Assembly (NCBI GenBank): GCA_038240015.1
Contig: JBBSEF010000002.1
Span: forward strand, 66,386-130,385
Length of the DNA: 64,000 nt
Origin: CAHJXF01 sp038240015
GTDB taxonomy: Bacteria; Pseudomonadota; Gammaproteobacteria; Burkholderiales; Burkholderiaceae_D
Reading direction: 5' to 3'
The notes beneath the pieces were generated by a model. It saw only the letters and a program-made list of their open reading frames with translations, did not search any database and was not told the origin of the DNA. Position 1 is the stretch's first letter, and each line of letters starts with the position of its first letter. The position numbers were made by a program, and so were the translations under genes. This document shows positions 17,063 to 27,259 of this stretch, piece after piece.

Positions 17063-17225
17063 AGTCGCCGCTTGGCCCGGTTGCAGACGATCGCGTCGAA
17101 TGACGTGTCAGCCCGATCGCGACCCCGCACGTTCTACCTGCTCGCCCCTTCGGTGCGGCCGTTGAACAGCCGGGCCGAGGCGCAGCCCACCATTTCAAAA
17201 ACAGTTCTTCAATGAGGAGTCATTC

Positions 17226-17936
17226 ATGAAAACCAATATCCTTCGCAAGGCCACGCTGTTCGTCGCACTCGCCTCGATGGCCGCCTCGTCGCTCGGCCTG
17301 TCGGGTTGCGCCGAACTGCCCAACTACACCACCGGCAGCCGCGGTGGTGACACCGCGGTAGGCGCAGGTGCGGGTGCGGTCGCGGGCGCTGCGATCGGTC
17401 GCGCGACATCGGGCGGCAGTCCCGGTCGCAGTACCGCGCAGGGCGCTCTGGCCGGCGCGGCACTCGGTGCGCTCGGCGGCTACCTGTGGTCCAACCGAAT
17501 GGAGGCGCAAAAGCAGCGCATGGAAGTGGCCACCCGCGGCACCGGCGTCGAAGTCACGCAGACGGCCGACAATCAATTGAAGCTCAACATCCCGAGCGAC
17601 ATCTCGTTCGATACCGGCCGCGCCGACATCAAGCCCAACTTCCGCAGCGTGCTCGATCAGTTCGCGCAAGGCCTGCGCGAGAACGCGGGCAGCACCGTGC
17701 GCGTCATCGGACACACCGATTCGACGGGCAGCGATGCGCTCAACAATCCGCTCTCGGTCGATCGCGCAGCCAGCACGCGCAACTACCTTGTCGATCGCGG
17801 CGTCGCCGCCAATCGCATCGCCATCGATGGCCGCGGCGAGCGCGAGCCGATCGCGGACAACAACAGCGACGCGGGTCGGGCGCGCAATCGCAGAGTCGAG
17901 ATCTTCGTCGGCGAGCAGCAGGCTTCAGCGCGCTGA
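17226..17936 (+). CDS. OmpA-family lipoprotein (YiaD/Pal-like) with glycine zipper
   Basis: A 236-residue outer-membrane lipoprotein. Signal peptide with lipobox LSGC, acylated Cys at 28; a glycine-zipper segment at about 45-88 (GAGAGAVAGAAIG and GALAGAALGALGG); then an OmpA-like peptidoglycan-binding domain (about 115-230) with GHTDSTG and ARNRRVEI, the residues that hold diaminopimelate. It anchors the outer membrane to the wall. A strong ribosome site (ATGAGGAGTCATTC) precedes the ATG. Monocistronic, 163 bp after ffh. Confidence 0.93.
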   Translation: MKTNILRKATLFVALASMAASSLGLSGCAELPNYTTGSRGGDTAVGAGAGAVAGAAIGRATSGGSPGRSTAQGALAGAALGALGGYLWSNRMEAQKQRMEVATRGTGVEVTQTADNQLKLNIPSDISFDTGRADIKPNFRSVLDQFAQGLRENAGSTVRVIGHTDSTGSDALNNPLSVDRAASTRNYLVDRGVAANRIAIDGRGEREPIADNNSDAGRARNRRVEIFVGEQQASAR

Positions 17937-17940
17937 GCCC

Positions 17941-18104
17941 CTTCCCCTCTGGGGAAGGCTGGGAGTTTGGAAAGGGTTTCGCCGAGCATGCTCGGCGCCT
18001 TCCGAACGCTTTCGGCTTGCAAGCCTAAAGCGGGGGCCTCCGCAGGCGTTCCAATTTCGTAGCGCGCTTCGCGCGCCCCACCCCAACCCTCCCCAGGGGG
18101 AGGG
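17941..18104. repeat. Palindrome-rich element between convergent genes
   Basis: The gap between the OmpA-like gene and trpC starts and ends with G/C hairpins (CTTCCCC-TCT-GGGGAAG at 17941-17957 and CCCTCCCC/GGGGAGGG at 18087-18104). Between them are CGAGCATGCTCG and GCGCGCTTCGCGCGC. There is no T-tract, so these are not typical intrinsic terminators. The terminal hairpin resembles one at 31203-31227, which suggests a dispersed repeat. Confidence 0.6.
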
Positions 18105-18109
18105 AGCCC

Positions 18110-18925
18110 TCAACCGAACAACGTCTTGAGCGCCGCGCCCGGATCGTCGGCGCGCATGAAGGTCTCGCCGATCAGAAAGCCATGCACGCCCGCGCTTCGC
18201 ATGCGGGCGATGTCATCGGTCGTCGCGATCCCCGACTCGGTCACCAGCACGCGATCCTTCGGCATGCGCGCGACCAGATCGAGCGTCGTCTCGAGACGCG
18301 TCTCGAAGGTGCGCAGGTTACGGTTGTTGATGCCGATCACGGTTCGCGTTGCATCCGCATCGAGCCTGAGCGCGACATCGAGCGCGACATCGAGTTCACG
18401 TGCATCGTGTGCCTCGACGAGTACATCCATTTCGAATTGGTGCGCGATGCCCGCCAGTCGTCCGAGTTCCGAGGCGTCGAGCGCAGCGACGATCAGCAGA
18501 ATGCAGTCGGCGCCCATCGCGCGGGTTTCGGCGACCTGATATTCGTCGACAATGAAGTCCTTGCGCAGCACCGGCAAGCCGCACGCCGCGCGCGCTGCGA
18601 CCAGCGCATCGCGCGAACCCTGAAAATAGGGCTCGTCGGTCAACACCGACAGACAAGTCGCGCCGCCGGCCTCATAGGATCGCGCGATTGCGGCCGGATG
18701 AAACGCGGCGCGCAACAAGCCCTTCGACGGAGATGCCTTCTTGATTTCTGCGATCACTGCCGCGCGACCGCTCGCGATGCGCGAGGCGAGCGCACGCGCA
18801 AAGCCGCGCGGCGCGTCGGCGCGCTCGGCATCGCGCTCGACTTCGATCCGGGATCGTTGCCGCTTCGCGGCCGCGACTTCGCCCGCCTTGCTCGCGAGGA
18901 TTTTCGCGAGGACGTCGCTGGTCAT
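18110..18925 (-). CDS. trpC: Indole-3-glycerol phosphate synthase TrpC
   Basis: A 271-residue monofunctional TIM-barrel enzyme that closes the indole ring from CdRP in tryptophan synthesis. Visible catalytic blocks are AEIKKASPSKG, LRKDFIVDEYQV, LVEAHD, IGINNRNLRTF, and VTESGI, carrying the conserved Lys/Glu/Asn set. Not fused to TrpF. It follows trpD by 4 bp. Confidence 0.97.
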   Translation of the reverse strand: MTSDVLAKILASKAGEVAAAKRQRSRIEVERDAERADAPRGFARALASRIASGRAAVIAEIKKASPSKGLLRAAFHPAAIARSYEAGGATCLSVLTDEPYFQGSRDALVAARAACGLPVLRKDFIVDEYQVAETRAMGADCILLIVAALDASELGRLAGIAHQFEMDVLVEAHDARELDVALDVALRLDADATRTVIGINNRNLRTFETRLETTLDLVARMPKDRVLVTESGIATTDDIARMRSAGVHGFLIGETFMRADDPGAALKTLFG

Positions 18926-18929
18926 GTGG

Positions 18930-19958
18930 CTATGCCCGGCGCTGTGTCGCGGCCGCGAACGCGTCTAGCTTCGCGCGCGCGGCGCCGCTGGCGATGGCTT
19001 CGCGTGCACGCGCGATCCCCGCTGCTATCGATGGAGCGACGTCGGCGGCGTACAGCGCGAGGCCCGCGTTGAGCACTACGATTTCGCGCGGCGTGCCTTC
19101 GACGTTGGCAAGCGCCTCGTAGATCATTTCGCGCGATTCCTCGGCGCTCGTCACCTTCAGGCCGCGATTGGATTTCATCGCGAGGCCGTAGTCCTCGGGA
19201 TGGATTTCGTACTCGCGCACCTCACCATCCTTGAGTTCGCCGACCAATGTGGCCGCGCCGAGCGACGCTTCGTCCATGCCGTCCTTGCCGTACACGACCA
19301 GAGCATGGGTCGCGCCCAAGCGTTGCAGCACGCGCACCTGAATGCCGACGAGATCGGGATGAAAGACGCCCATCAGCTGATGCAACGCCCCCGCCGGATT
19401 CGTCAGCGGGCCGAGAATGTTGAAGATGGTCCGCACGCCGAGTTCTTTTCGCACCGAGGCGACATTCTTCATCGCGCTGTGATGGCTGGGGGCGAACATG
19501 AAACCGATGCCCGTCTCGGCGATGCACGCGGCGACTTGCTCGGGTGCGAGCATCACGTTGATGCCGAGCGCCTCGAGCACATCCGCGCTGCCCGAGCGCG
19601 ATGACACGCCGCGGTTGCCGTGCTTGGCGATGCGCGCGCCCGCGGCCGCGGCGACGAACATCGCCGCGGTGGAAATGTTGAAGGTGTGCGAGCCGTCGCC
19701 GCCGGTGCCGCACAGATCGACGAGGTGGGACTTGTCGGCCACCACCACCGGCGTCGCGAACTCGCGCATGACTTGCGCGGCCGCAGCGATCTCGCCGATG
19801 GTTTCTTTCTTCACGCGCAAGCCGAGCAACAGCGCCGATGCGATCGACGGCGACAGCTCGCCCTTCATCAGCATGCGCATCAGATGAAGCATTTCATCGT
19901 GAAAGATTTCGCGATGCTCGATGCAACGCGTGAGCGCTTCGTTGGGCGTGATGGACAT
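18930..19958 (-). CDS. trpD: Anthranilate phosphoribosyltransferase TrpD
   Basis: A 342-residue enzyme that transfers phosphoribose from PRPP to anthranilate. The PRPP loop is LCGTGGDGSHTFNIST, followed by KHGNRGVSSRSGSAD and the Mg-binding region GMDEASL. It is a stand-alone TrpD, not fused to TrpG. It lies 24 bp after trpG and 4 bp before trpC. Confidence 0.97.
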   Translation of the reverse strand: MSITPNEALTRCIEHREIFHDEMLHLMRMLMKGELSPSIASALLLGLRVKKETIGEIAAAAQVMREFATPVVVADKSHLVDLCGTGGDGSHTFNISTAAMFVAAAAGARIAKHGNRGVSSRSGSADVLEALGINVMLAPEQVAACIAETGIGFMFAPSHHSAMKNVASVRKELGVRTIFNILGPLTNPAGALHQLMGVFHPDLVGIQVRVLQRLGATHALVVYGKDGMDEASLGAATLVGELKDGEVREYEIHPEDYGLAMKSNRGLKVTSAEESREMIYEALANVEGTPREIVVLNAGLALYAADVAPSIAAGIARAREAIASGAARAKLDAFAAATQRRA

Positions 19959-19982
19959 GAGGCGATGAAGAAGACAGTAGCG

Positions 19983-20546
19983 TCAGTGCCTGAGGAAGTT
20001 CGCGAGCAACGCGTGACCGTGCTCGGTCAGAATCGATTCCGGATGAAACTGCACGCCTTCGATCGCGTACTGCTTGTGCCGCACGCCCATGATCTCGCCG
20101 TCGTCGGTCCACGCGGTCACTTCGAGGCAGTCGGGTAACGTGCCCCGCTCGATCGCCAGCGAGTGATAGCGCGTCACCGTGAAGGGCGACGGCAACGCGC
20201 TGAACACGCCCGCGTCGGCATGCGTCACCGCGTCGGTCTTGCCGTGCATCACGCGTGCAGCGCGAACCACCTTGCCGCCGAATGCCGCGGCTATCGCCTG
20301 ATGCCCGAGGCACACACCGAGGATCGGCAGCTTGCCTGCGAAGCGTTGCAAGAGCGGCACGCAGACGCCCGCTTCGGCGGGCGTGCACGGGCCGGGCGAG
20401 AGGCAGATGCGATCGGCGCCCATCGCCTCGATTTCGTCGAGAGTCGCGGCGTCGTTGCGTACGACCTTGACGTCTTCACCGAGCTCGCCGAAATACTGGA
20501 CGAGGTTGTAGGTGAAGCTGTCGTAGTTGTCGATCACGAGGAGCAT
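19983..20546 (-). CDS. trpG: Anthranilate synthase glutaminase component TrpG
   Basis: A 187-residue class I glutamine amidotransferase that feeds ammonia to TrpE (and often to PabB). The nucleophile is C79 in GVCLGHQA, with H167 and E169 in VQFHPES completing the triad. The partner trpE, normally directly upstream, is absent: the region upstream holds a decayed toxin-antitoxin pair and vapBC. The start codon overlaps the end of the antitoxin remnant and has no clear ribosome site. The promoter for trpGDC is not obvious. Confidence 0.96.
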   Translation of the reverse strand: MLLVIDNYDSFTYNLVQYFGELGEDVKVVRNDAATLDEIEAMGADRICLSPGPCTPAEAGVCVPLLQRFAGKLPILGVCLGHQAIAAAFGGKVVRAARVMHGKTDAVTHADAGVFSALPSPFTVTRYHSLAIERGTLPDCLEVTAWTDDGEIMGVRHKQYAIEGVQFHPESILTEHGHALLANFLRH

Positions 20547-20653
20547 ATCGAACCAGCAATGGTGATAAGACGGCTGTCGCCCTCTTCGAGCAGCGCCTCA
20601 AGATAGGCCGCGCGCTCGGCGTCGGTCTTCAGGTGATCCATAACGCGAAACAT
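20534..20653 (-). pseudogene. HigA-like antitoxin remnant (C-terminal part missing)
   Basis: From the ATG at 20653 the frame reads 39 residues including HLKTDAERAAYLEALLEEGD, the N-terminal part of the addiction-module antidote (HigA-like) family. After SRLIT the similarity stops and the frame runs into the trpG start, so the helix-turn-helix half is gone. It lies directly after the toxin remnant, the usual toxin-first order of HigBA modules. Confidence 0.7.
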
Positions 20654-20669
20654 GCGCGAGGACACGGTG

Positions 20670-20876
20670 CTAACGCGCTTTGCGTTGCTTCCAGTCTTGC
20701 CACTAGACTTGTGCACGTTCGATGTCCTCTTGCTGTGTCCGTTTGTCACCGCCCGCCAGCAGCATGATTAAGGTTGCCCCGTAGCGGGCGCAATACACGC
20801 GATAACCCGGCCCGTAATCCTCGCGCAACTCAATCACGCCATCGCCGACCGCTTTCCGAAACTGCGGGTTTGCCGG
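20670..20876 (-). pseudogene. HigB/RelE-like killer toxin remnant
   Basis: Read on the - strand, this stretch translates as part of a RelE/HigB-superfamily killer protein, including VIELREDYGPGYRVY and MLLAGGDKRTQQEDIERAQ. It then hits an in-frame TAG (20705-20703) where the family usually has an aromatic residue, and resumes in the same frame as WQDWKQRKAR to the natural stop at 20670. The N-terminal half is missing, with an in-frame stop at 20877-20879, 19 bp from the vapC stop. It is both truncated and interrupted, hence inactive. Confidence 0.75.
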
Positions 20877-20897
20877 TCATGTCAGCCCGCGTCGTCG

Positions 20898-21323
20898 CTA
20901 TTTCTTGAAAGGATTATTGATCACCAGCCGCCCGATCTTCTGGCCATGCTGCATGTCTTCGCTGTACAGGCGGGTACAGCCCGCTTCGAGCGCGGCGGCG
21001 ACGATTAGAGAATCGTAGAAGCTGAATCGGAAGTGGGCTTGAATGTCGACGCTTTGCCGGTACAACTCCGCGCTCGAAGGCACCTTGCAGAGCGGCACGA
21101 GCACCGTATCGAGATAGGCTTTTGTGCCGCTTGTATCGAGCCTGATCTCCGCCTTGCGGAGCATCGTGTTCAAACATTCCTGGATGACCTGAAAGCTGAT
21201 GCAAGCGGTCTCTCTGGCGAGGCCCTCGGACACGATGCGCTCCGCGATCGCGTGTTTTCGTGCGTCGAGTGCTTCGAGGTGGTAGATGAAGACGTTGGTA
21301 TCGATGAAGGACTCAACGCTCAT
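20898..21323 (-). CDS. vapC: VapC-like PIN-domain toxin (ribonuclease)
   Basis: A 141-residue PIN-domain protein, the toxin half of a type II module. Metal-binding acidic residues are in place: D8 (FIDTNVFIY), E49 (IQECLN), D104 (FYDSLIVAAA) and D123 (YSEDMQHG), so it should be active. It overlaps vapB by 11 bp. The family cleaves RNA, often tRNA; the target here is unknown. Presence between ltaE and trpG is not typical for the group and suggests acquisition. Confidence 0.92.
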   Translation of the reverse strand: MSVESFIDTNVFIYHLEALDARKHAIAERIVSEGLARETACISFQVIQECLNTMLRKAEIRLDTSGTKAYLDTVLVPLCKVPSSAELYRQSVDIQAHFRFSFYDSLIVAAALEAGCTRLYSEDMQHGQKIGRLVINNPFKK

Positions 21324-21531
21324 TCATTTCCTCGCGCGTCAACTTCCTTCCGACCTTGAGCTTCCCGCGCAAGTCCTTCATCACTTCTTCATAGCGCGCC
21401 ATACGTTGCTTGCGCGCGTAGTCGGCCAGCCAGCGCCGGAACTGTTCGTTGAGCGTGGTGTTTTCGGCCCGCGCCTGCGCGCGCGCGGCTTCGATCGTCG
21501 ATTCGTCAGCGCTGAGGGTAATGTTTTTCAT
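21313..21531 (-). CDS. vapB: VapB-like ribbon-helix-helix antitoxin
   Basis: A 72-residue protein beginning with MKNITLSADESTIEAARAQA, a ribbon-helix-helix DNA-binding N-terminus, followed by a charged C-terminal tail (about 45-72) that would wrap VapC. It overlaps the start of vapC, consistent with coupled translation. A perfect inverted repeat and a consensus -10 lie just upstream, as expected for an autorepressed module. Confidence 0.88.
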   Translation of the reverse strand: MKNITLSADESTIEAARAQARAENTTLNEQFRRWLADYARKQRMARYEEVMKDLRGKLKVGRKLTREEMNER

Positions 21532-21549
21532 GATTTCGACTAAAATGCA

Positions 21550-21571
21550 GTGTACGCCACATAGCGTACAC
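21550..21571. promoter_or_regulatory. Palindromic operator of vapBC
   Basis: GTGTACGC (21550-21557), 6-bp spacer, GCGTACAC (21564-21571): a perfect 8-bp inverted repeat 19 bp upstream of the vapB ATG. Its position just downstream of the -10 suits binding by a VapB/VapBC complex. Confidence 0.7.
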
Positions 21572-21584
21572 GTACTTCGTGCGC

Positions 21585-21590
21585 ATTATA
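21585..21590 (-). promoter_or_regulatory. Consensus -10 of the vapBC promoter
   Basis: TATAAT on the - strand. No good -35 is visible 16-18 bp upstream, inside the 3' end of ltaE. Transcription would begin near 21578, just before the palindrome. Confidence 0.55.
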
Positions 21591-21594
21591 CATC

Positions 21595-22611
21595 TTAGCC
21601 GCGATAGAACTCCTTGATCACCTCGATCACGCGGTCGATCTTGGGTCGATCGACATCGAGGTGCGTGACGAACCGTGTGGCAATGCCGACGGTCGCAACC
21701 ATGCCGGCTTCACGCGTATGCGCGCCAAGCTTTGCCACGTCGTCGGCCGGCACATCGACAAACACCATGTTGGTGAACGGCCCGCGCACGTTCAAGCGAT
21801 CGATCGCCCGCAACCCCTCCGCCAGCCGCGCTGCATTCGCGTGATCTTCCGCCAACCGATCGACGTGATAGTCGAGCGCATACAGACAAGCGGCCGCGAG
21901 CATGCCGGCCTGGCGCATGCCGCCGCCCAGCATCTTTCTCCATCGATGCGACGTGTCGATGAAGTCGCGCGGCCCGCACACCAGCGAGCCGACGGGCGTA
22001 CCCAGCCCCTTCGACATGCAGATCGACACCGAGTCGAACGGTGCGCACAATTCTTTGACCGACGCACCGCTTGCAACCGCCGCGTTAAAGACACGCGCGC
22101 CGTCCAGATGCATCTTCAGCCCGTGTTCGCGGGCCAGCGCAGCGACTTCTTCCACATAGGTCGGAGACAGCACCCGCCCGCCGATCGTGTTCTCGAGTGC
22201 GACCAGTCGCGTCCTCGCGAAGTGATCGTCGGGTGGCTTGATCGCCGCGCGCAGCTTGGCGATCGGGATGCTGCCGTCCTCGGCGTTCTCGATCGGCTGC
22301 GGTTGAATGCTGCCGAGTACGGCCGCGCCGCCGCCTTCGTATCGGTAGGTATGCGCGAGCTGGCCGACGAGATATTCGTCGCCGCGTGCGCAATGCGTCA
22401 TCAACGCGGCGAGGTTGCTCTGCGTGCCCGAAGGCATGAAGAGCGCGGCCTCCATGCCAACCATCTCGGCGAGGCGTTCCTGCAGTCGATTGACGGTGGG
22501 ATCGTCGGCATAGACGTCGTCGCCGACTTCAGCTGCGAGCATCGCCGCGCGCATCGCCGGCGTGGGTCGCGTGACGGTGTCGCTGCGAAGGTCGATGAGA
22601 GTGGTGGTCAT
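21595..22611 (-). CDS. ltaE: Low-specificity L-threonine aldolase LtaE
   Basis: A 338-residue fold-type I PLP enzyme that splits L-threonine/allo-threonine into glycine and acetaldehyde. Features include the N-terminal DLRSDTVTRPTPAMR block, GDDVYADDPTVNRLQ, HLDGARVFNA with the PLP-contacting Asp, and SICMSKGLGTPVGS with the Schiff-base lysine. Length is typical. It lies 58 bp after secA on the same strand, and the gap holds a REP-like unit. Confidence 0.95.
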   Translation of the reverse strand: MTTTLIDLRSDTVTRPTPAMRAAMLAAEVGDDVYADDPTVNRLQERLAEMVGMEAALFMPSGTQSNLAALMTHCARGDEYLVGQLAHTYRYEGGGAAVLGSIQPQPIENAEDGSIPIAKLRAAIKPPDDHFARTRLVALENTIGGRVLSPTYVEEVAALAREHGLKMHLDGARVFNAAVASGASVKELCAPFDSVSICMSKGLGTPVGSLVCGPRDFIDTSHRWRKMLGGGMRQAGMLAAACLYALDYHVDRLAEDHANAARLAEGLRAIDRLNVRGPFTNMVFVDVPADDVAKLGAHTREAGMVATVGIATRFVTHLDVDRPKIDRVIEVIKEFYRG

Positions 22612-22635
22612 GTTGTCGCCGTCTCTGCGGTCAAC

Positions 22636-22666
22636 GACGCTGGGTTCCCGCCTTCACGGGAACGAC
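22636..22666. repeat. REP-like palindromic repeat
   Basis: Hairpin TTCCCG/CGGGAA (22645-22650 with 22657-22662) with flanks GCTGGG and CGAC. The same family as the units at 14241-14266 and 27187-27256. It lies between the secA stop and the ltaE start. Confidence 0.7.
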
Positions 22667-22669
22667 GCG

Positions 22670-25525
<2,856 letters not shown>

Positions 25526-25710
25526 GGGAGATTGAGGAGGGACCGCCAGAGGGAAGCGTTCGGGCAAAAGGGCGCGATTTTATCATGCGACCTTGCAGGT
25601 ACTCCGGAGGTGCGCAGCCCGGCGACACTCGGAGATGGCGGCGTGATCGTCCGAATTCAAGCGGGCTCGACAACCAGGCGATCGATGCCTTGCGATTCAG
25701 CGCAGCGTCG

Positions 25711-26652
25711 CTAGCGACCCGGCGTGATGCGATCGGCTCGCAGAAACTTGTCGGGGTTCTGCGCCACGTTCTTGACGTGCACTTCGAAGTGCAGATGCGC
25801 GCCGGTGGCGCGGCCGGTCGATCCGACATCGGCAATGTGCTGGTTGCGCTTGACGACGTCGCCGACTCGCACATAGACCTTCGACGCATGGGCGTATAGC
25901 GTGGTGATGTCGTTGCCGTGGTCGACCTCGATCATGTTGCCGAAGTCGTGACTCCACTCGGACGCGATCACGACGCCTCCCGCCGCGGCGACGATCGCCG
26001 TGCCGGTCGCGGCCACGAAGTCGATGCCCTGATGCATCGCCTGGGTGCCGGTGAACGGATCGATTCGCAGTCCGAAGCCGGACGAGTTGTAGGCCACGTC
26101 GACCGGCTGGATGGTCGGCATCATCTTGCTCTTCAGGGTCGCGTTGATCAGTTCGGTCTCGACCGCGTTGAGATAGTCGCTGCGATGTTCGACGTCGAGT
26201 GCGACGCGATCGAGCTCGCTTCGGAGTTCGGTCATTGTGAGACCGCGAGCATCCACTGGAGCGAGGCCGCCGCGCGATGGCGGCGATTTGAAGTCGAACT
26301 CCTGTGGATTGATTCCCGCAAGCCCCGAGACGCGGTCGCCGAGTGCGTCGAGCCGCATCATGCGGGCCTGCATCTCGCCCAGCTTGACCGCCATCGCGTT
26401 GAGGTTCTCGCGCAGGTAGCGCTCCTTCTTCGCCGCATCGTTGTCGGAGCTCGCGTCGCCGCCGGCTTCGAGCAGATTACGAACGATGGGCAGCTTCGAC
26501 TCGCCCGCGTAGCGCAAGGCGAGCGCGGCGATACCGGCCGCGAGAACGACAAACACCAGCCCGATGATCGAAACGTAAAACGCGATCCGGCGGCTCGACA
26601 GCGTCAACGTCCGCGCCTGGGTCAAACGTCGATGCAATAAAATGATCTGCAC
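25711..26652 (-). CDS. M23-family (LytM) peptidoglycan endopeptidase, membrane-anchored
   Basis: A 313-residue protein from a GTG start at 26652, which has GGAGAG 9 nt upstream; the longer frame to 26754 would overlap dciA. One transmembrane helix lies at about 22-46, then a coiled-coil-like region, then a LytM domain with MHQGIDF and HLHFEV, which supply the zinc-binding His/Asp set. It probably cleaves, or helps to cleave, cell-wall cross-links in the periplasm. Position between secA and dciA/lpxC is conserved in Burkholderiales. Confidence 0.92.
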   Translation of the reverse strand: MQIILLHRRLTQARTLTLSSRRIAFYVSIIGLVFVVLAAGIAALALRYAGESKLPIVRNLLEAGGDASSDNDAAKKERYLRENLNAMAVKLGEMQARMMRLDALGDRVSGLAGINPQEFDFKSPPSRGGLAPVDARGLTMTELRSELDRVALDVEHRSDYLNAVETELINATLKSKMMPTIQPVDVAYNSSGFGLRIDPFTGTQAMHQGIDFVAATGTAIVAAAGGVVIASEWSHDFGNMIEVDHGNDITTLYAHASKVYVRVGDVVKRNQHIADVGSTGRATGAHLHFEVHVKNVAQNPDKFLRADRITPGR

Positions 26653-26729
26653 GAAAAATGGCTCTCCGGAAATTTTGATTCGAATGCCGCGTCGGCCGCA
26701 TCGATCGGCCGCATCCATCTGCACCGCTG

Positions 26730-27182
26730 ATGAAACCGAATCCGAAAGACGCAACTGCGCCCGTCATCGATTTTCTGCGCCGTCACGACGGAGCGGCTGC
26801 GCTGCTGCCAGCCGCACTACGCAATCTGAGACTTGGACAAGACACGCTTGCCCTGATGCCGGCAGTGTTCCGGGAAACCTGCGAAGTGGCGGGTTGCGAC
26901 GACGGGGTCCTGATCCTGCGCGTCTCGTCAGCGGGGGCTGCCGCCAAGCTTCGTCAAACATTGCCGCGCTTGCGCGACGGACTGCTCGACCGGGGCTGGC
27001 AGGTTAGCTCAATTCGAGTGCGCGTTCAACCGCGCACGGCGGACGCGCGCGCCGCGGTTCGCAAGCAGAAGAACGACGCGGCGATTTCATCGCAGGGGCT
27101 CGCCGCGTTCGCAGACCTGCGCAACGCGCTCGAAGATTCGCCGTTGAAGACCGCGGTCGAGCGATTGATCAAGCGGCGATAG
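26730..27182 (+). CDS. dciA: DciA (DUF721) helicase-loading protein
   Basis: A 150-residue protein of the DUF721/DciA family, which in most bacteria lacking DnaC/DnaI helps DnaB helicase function at the origin. The core region contains LLPAALRNLRL and the beta strands GVLILRVSS and SSIRVRVQP; the tail is basic. It is divergent from the M23 gene and convergent with lpxC. Assignment relies on the conserved lpxC-DUF721-M23-secA order as well as on sequence. Confidence 0.85.
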   Translation: MKPNPKDATAPVIDFLRRHDGAAALLPAALRNLRLGQDTLALMPAVFRETCEVAGCDDGVLILRVSSAGAAAKLRQTLPRLRDGLLDRGWQVSSIRVRVQPRTADARAAVRKQKNDAAISSQGLAAFADLRNALEDSPLKTAVERLIKRR

Positions 27183-27186
27183 CGGT

Positions 27187-27256
27187 CGTCCCCGCGCACG
27201 CGGGGACCCAGCGACGTTGCAGTGAAGACACTGGGTTCCGGCTTTCGCGGGAACGA
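27187..27256. repeat. Pair of inverted REP-like repeats
   Basis: Two units in opposite orientation: CCCCGCGCACGCGGGG with flank ACCCAG (27187-27211) and CTGGGTTCC-GGCTTTC-GCGGGAACGAC (27231-27256). The outer flanks (CGTC and GACG-like) and the CCCAG/CTGGG inner ends are mutually complementary, giving a BIME-like arrangement. It fills the gap between the convergent dciA and lpxC genes and may act in transcription termination. Confidence 0.75.
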
Positions 27257-27259
27257 CAG

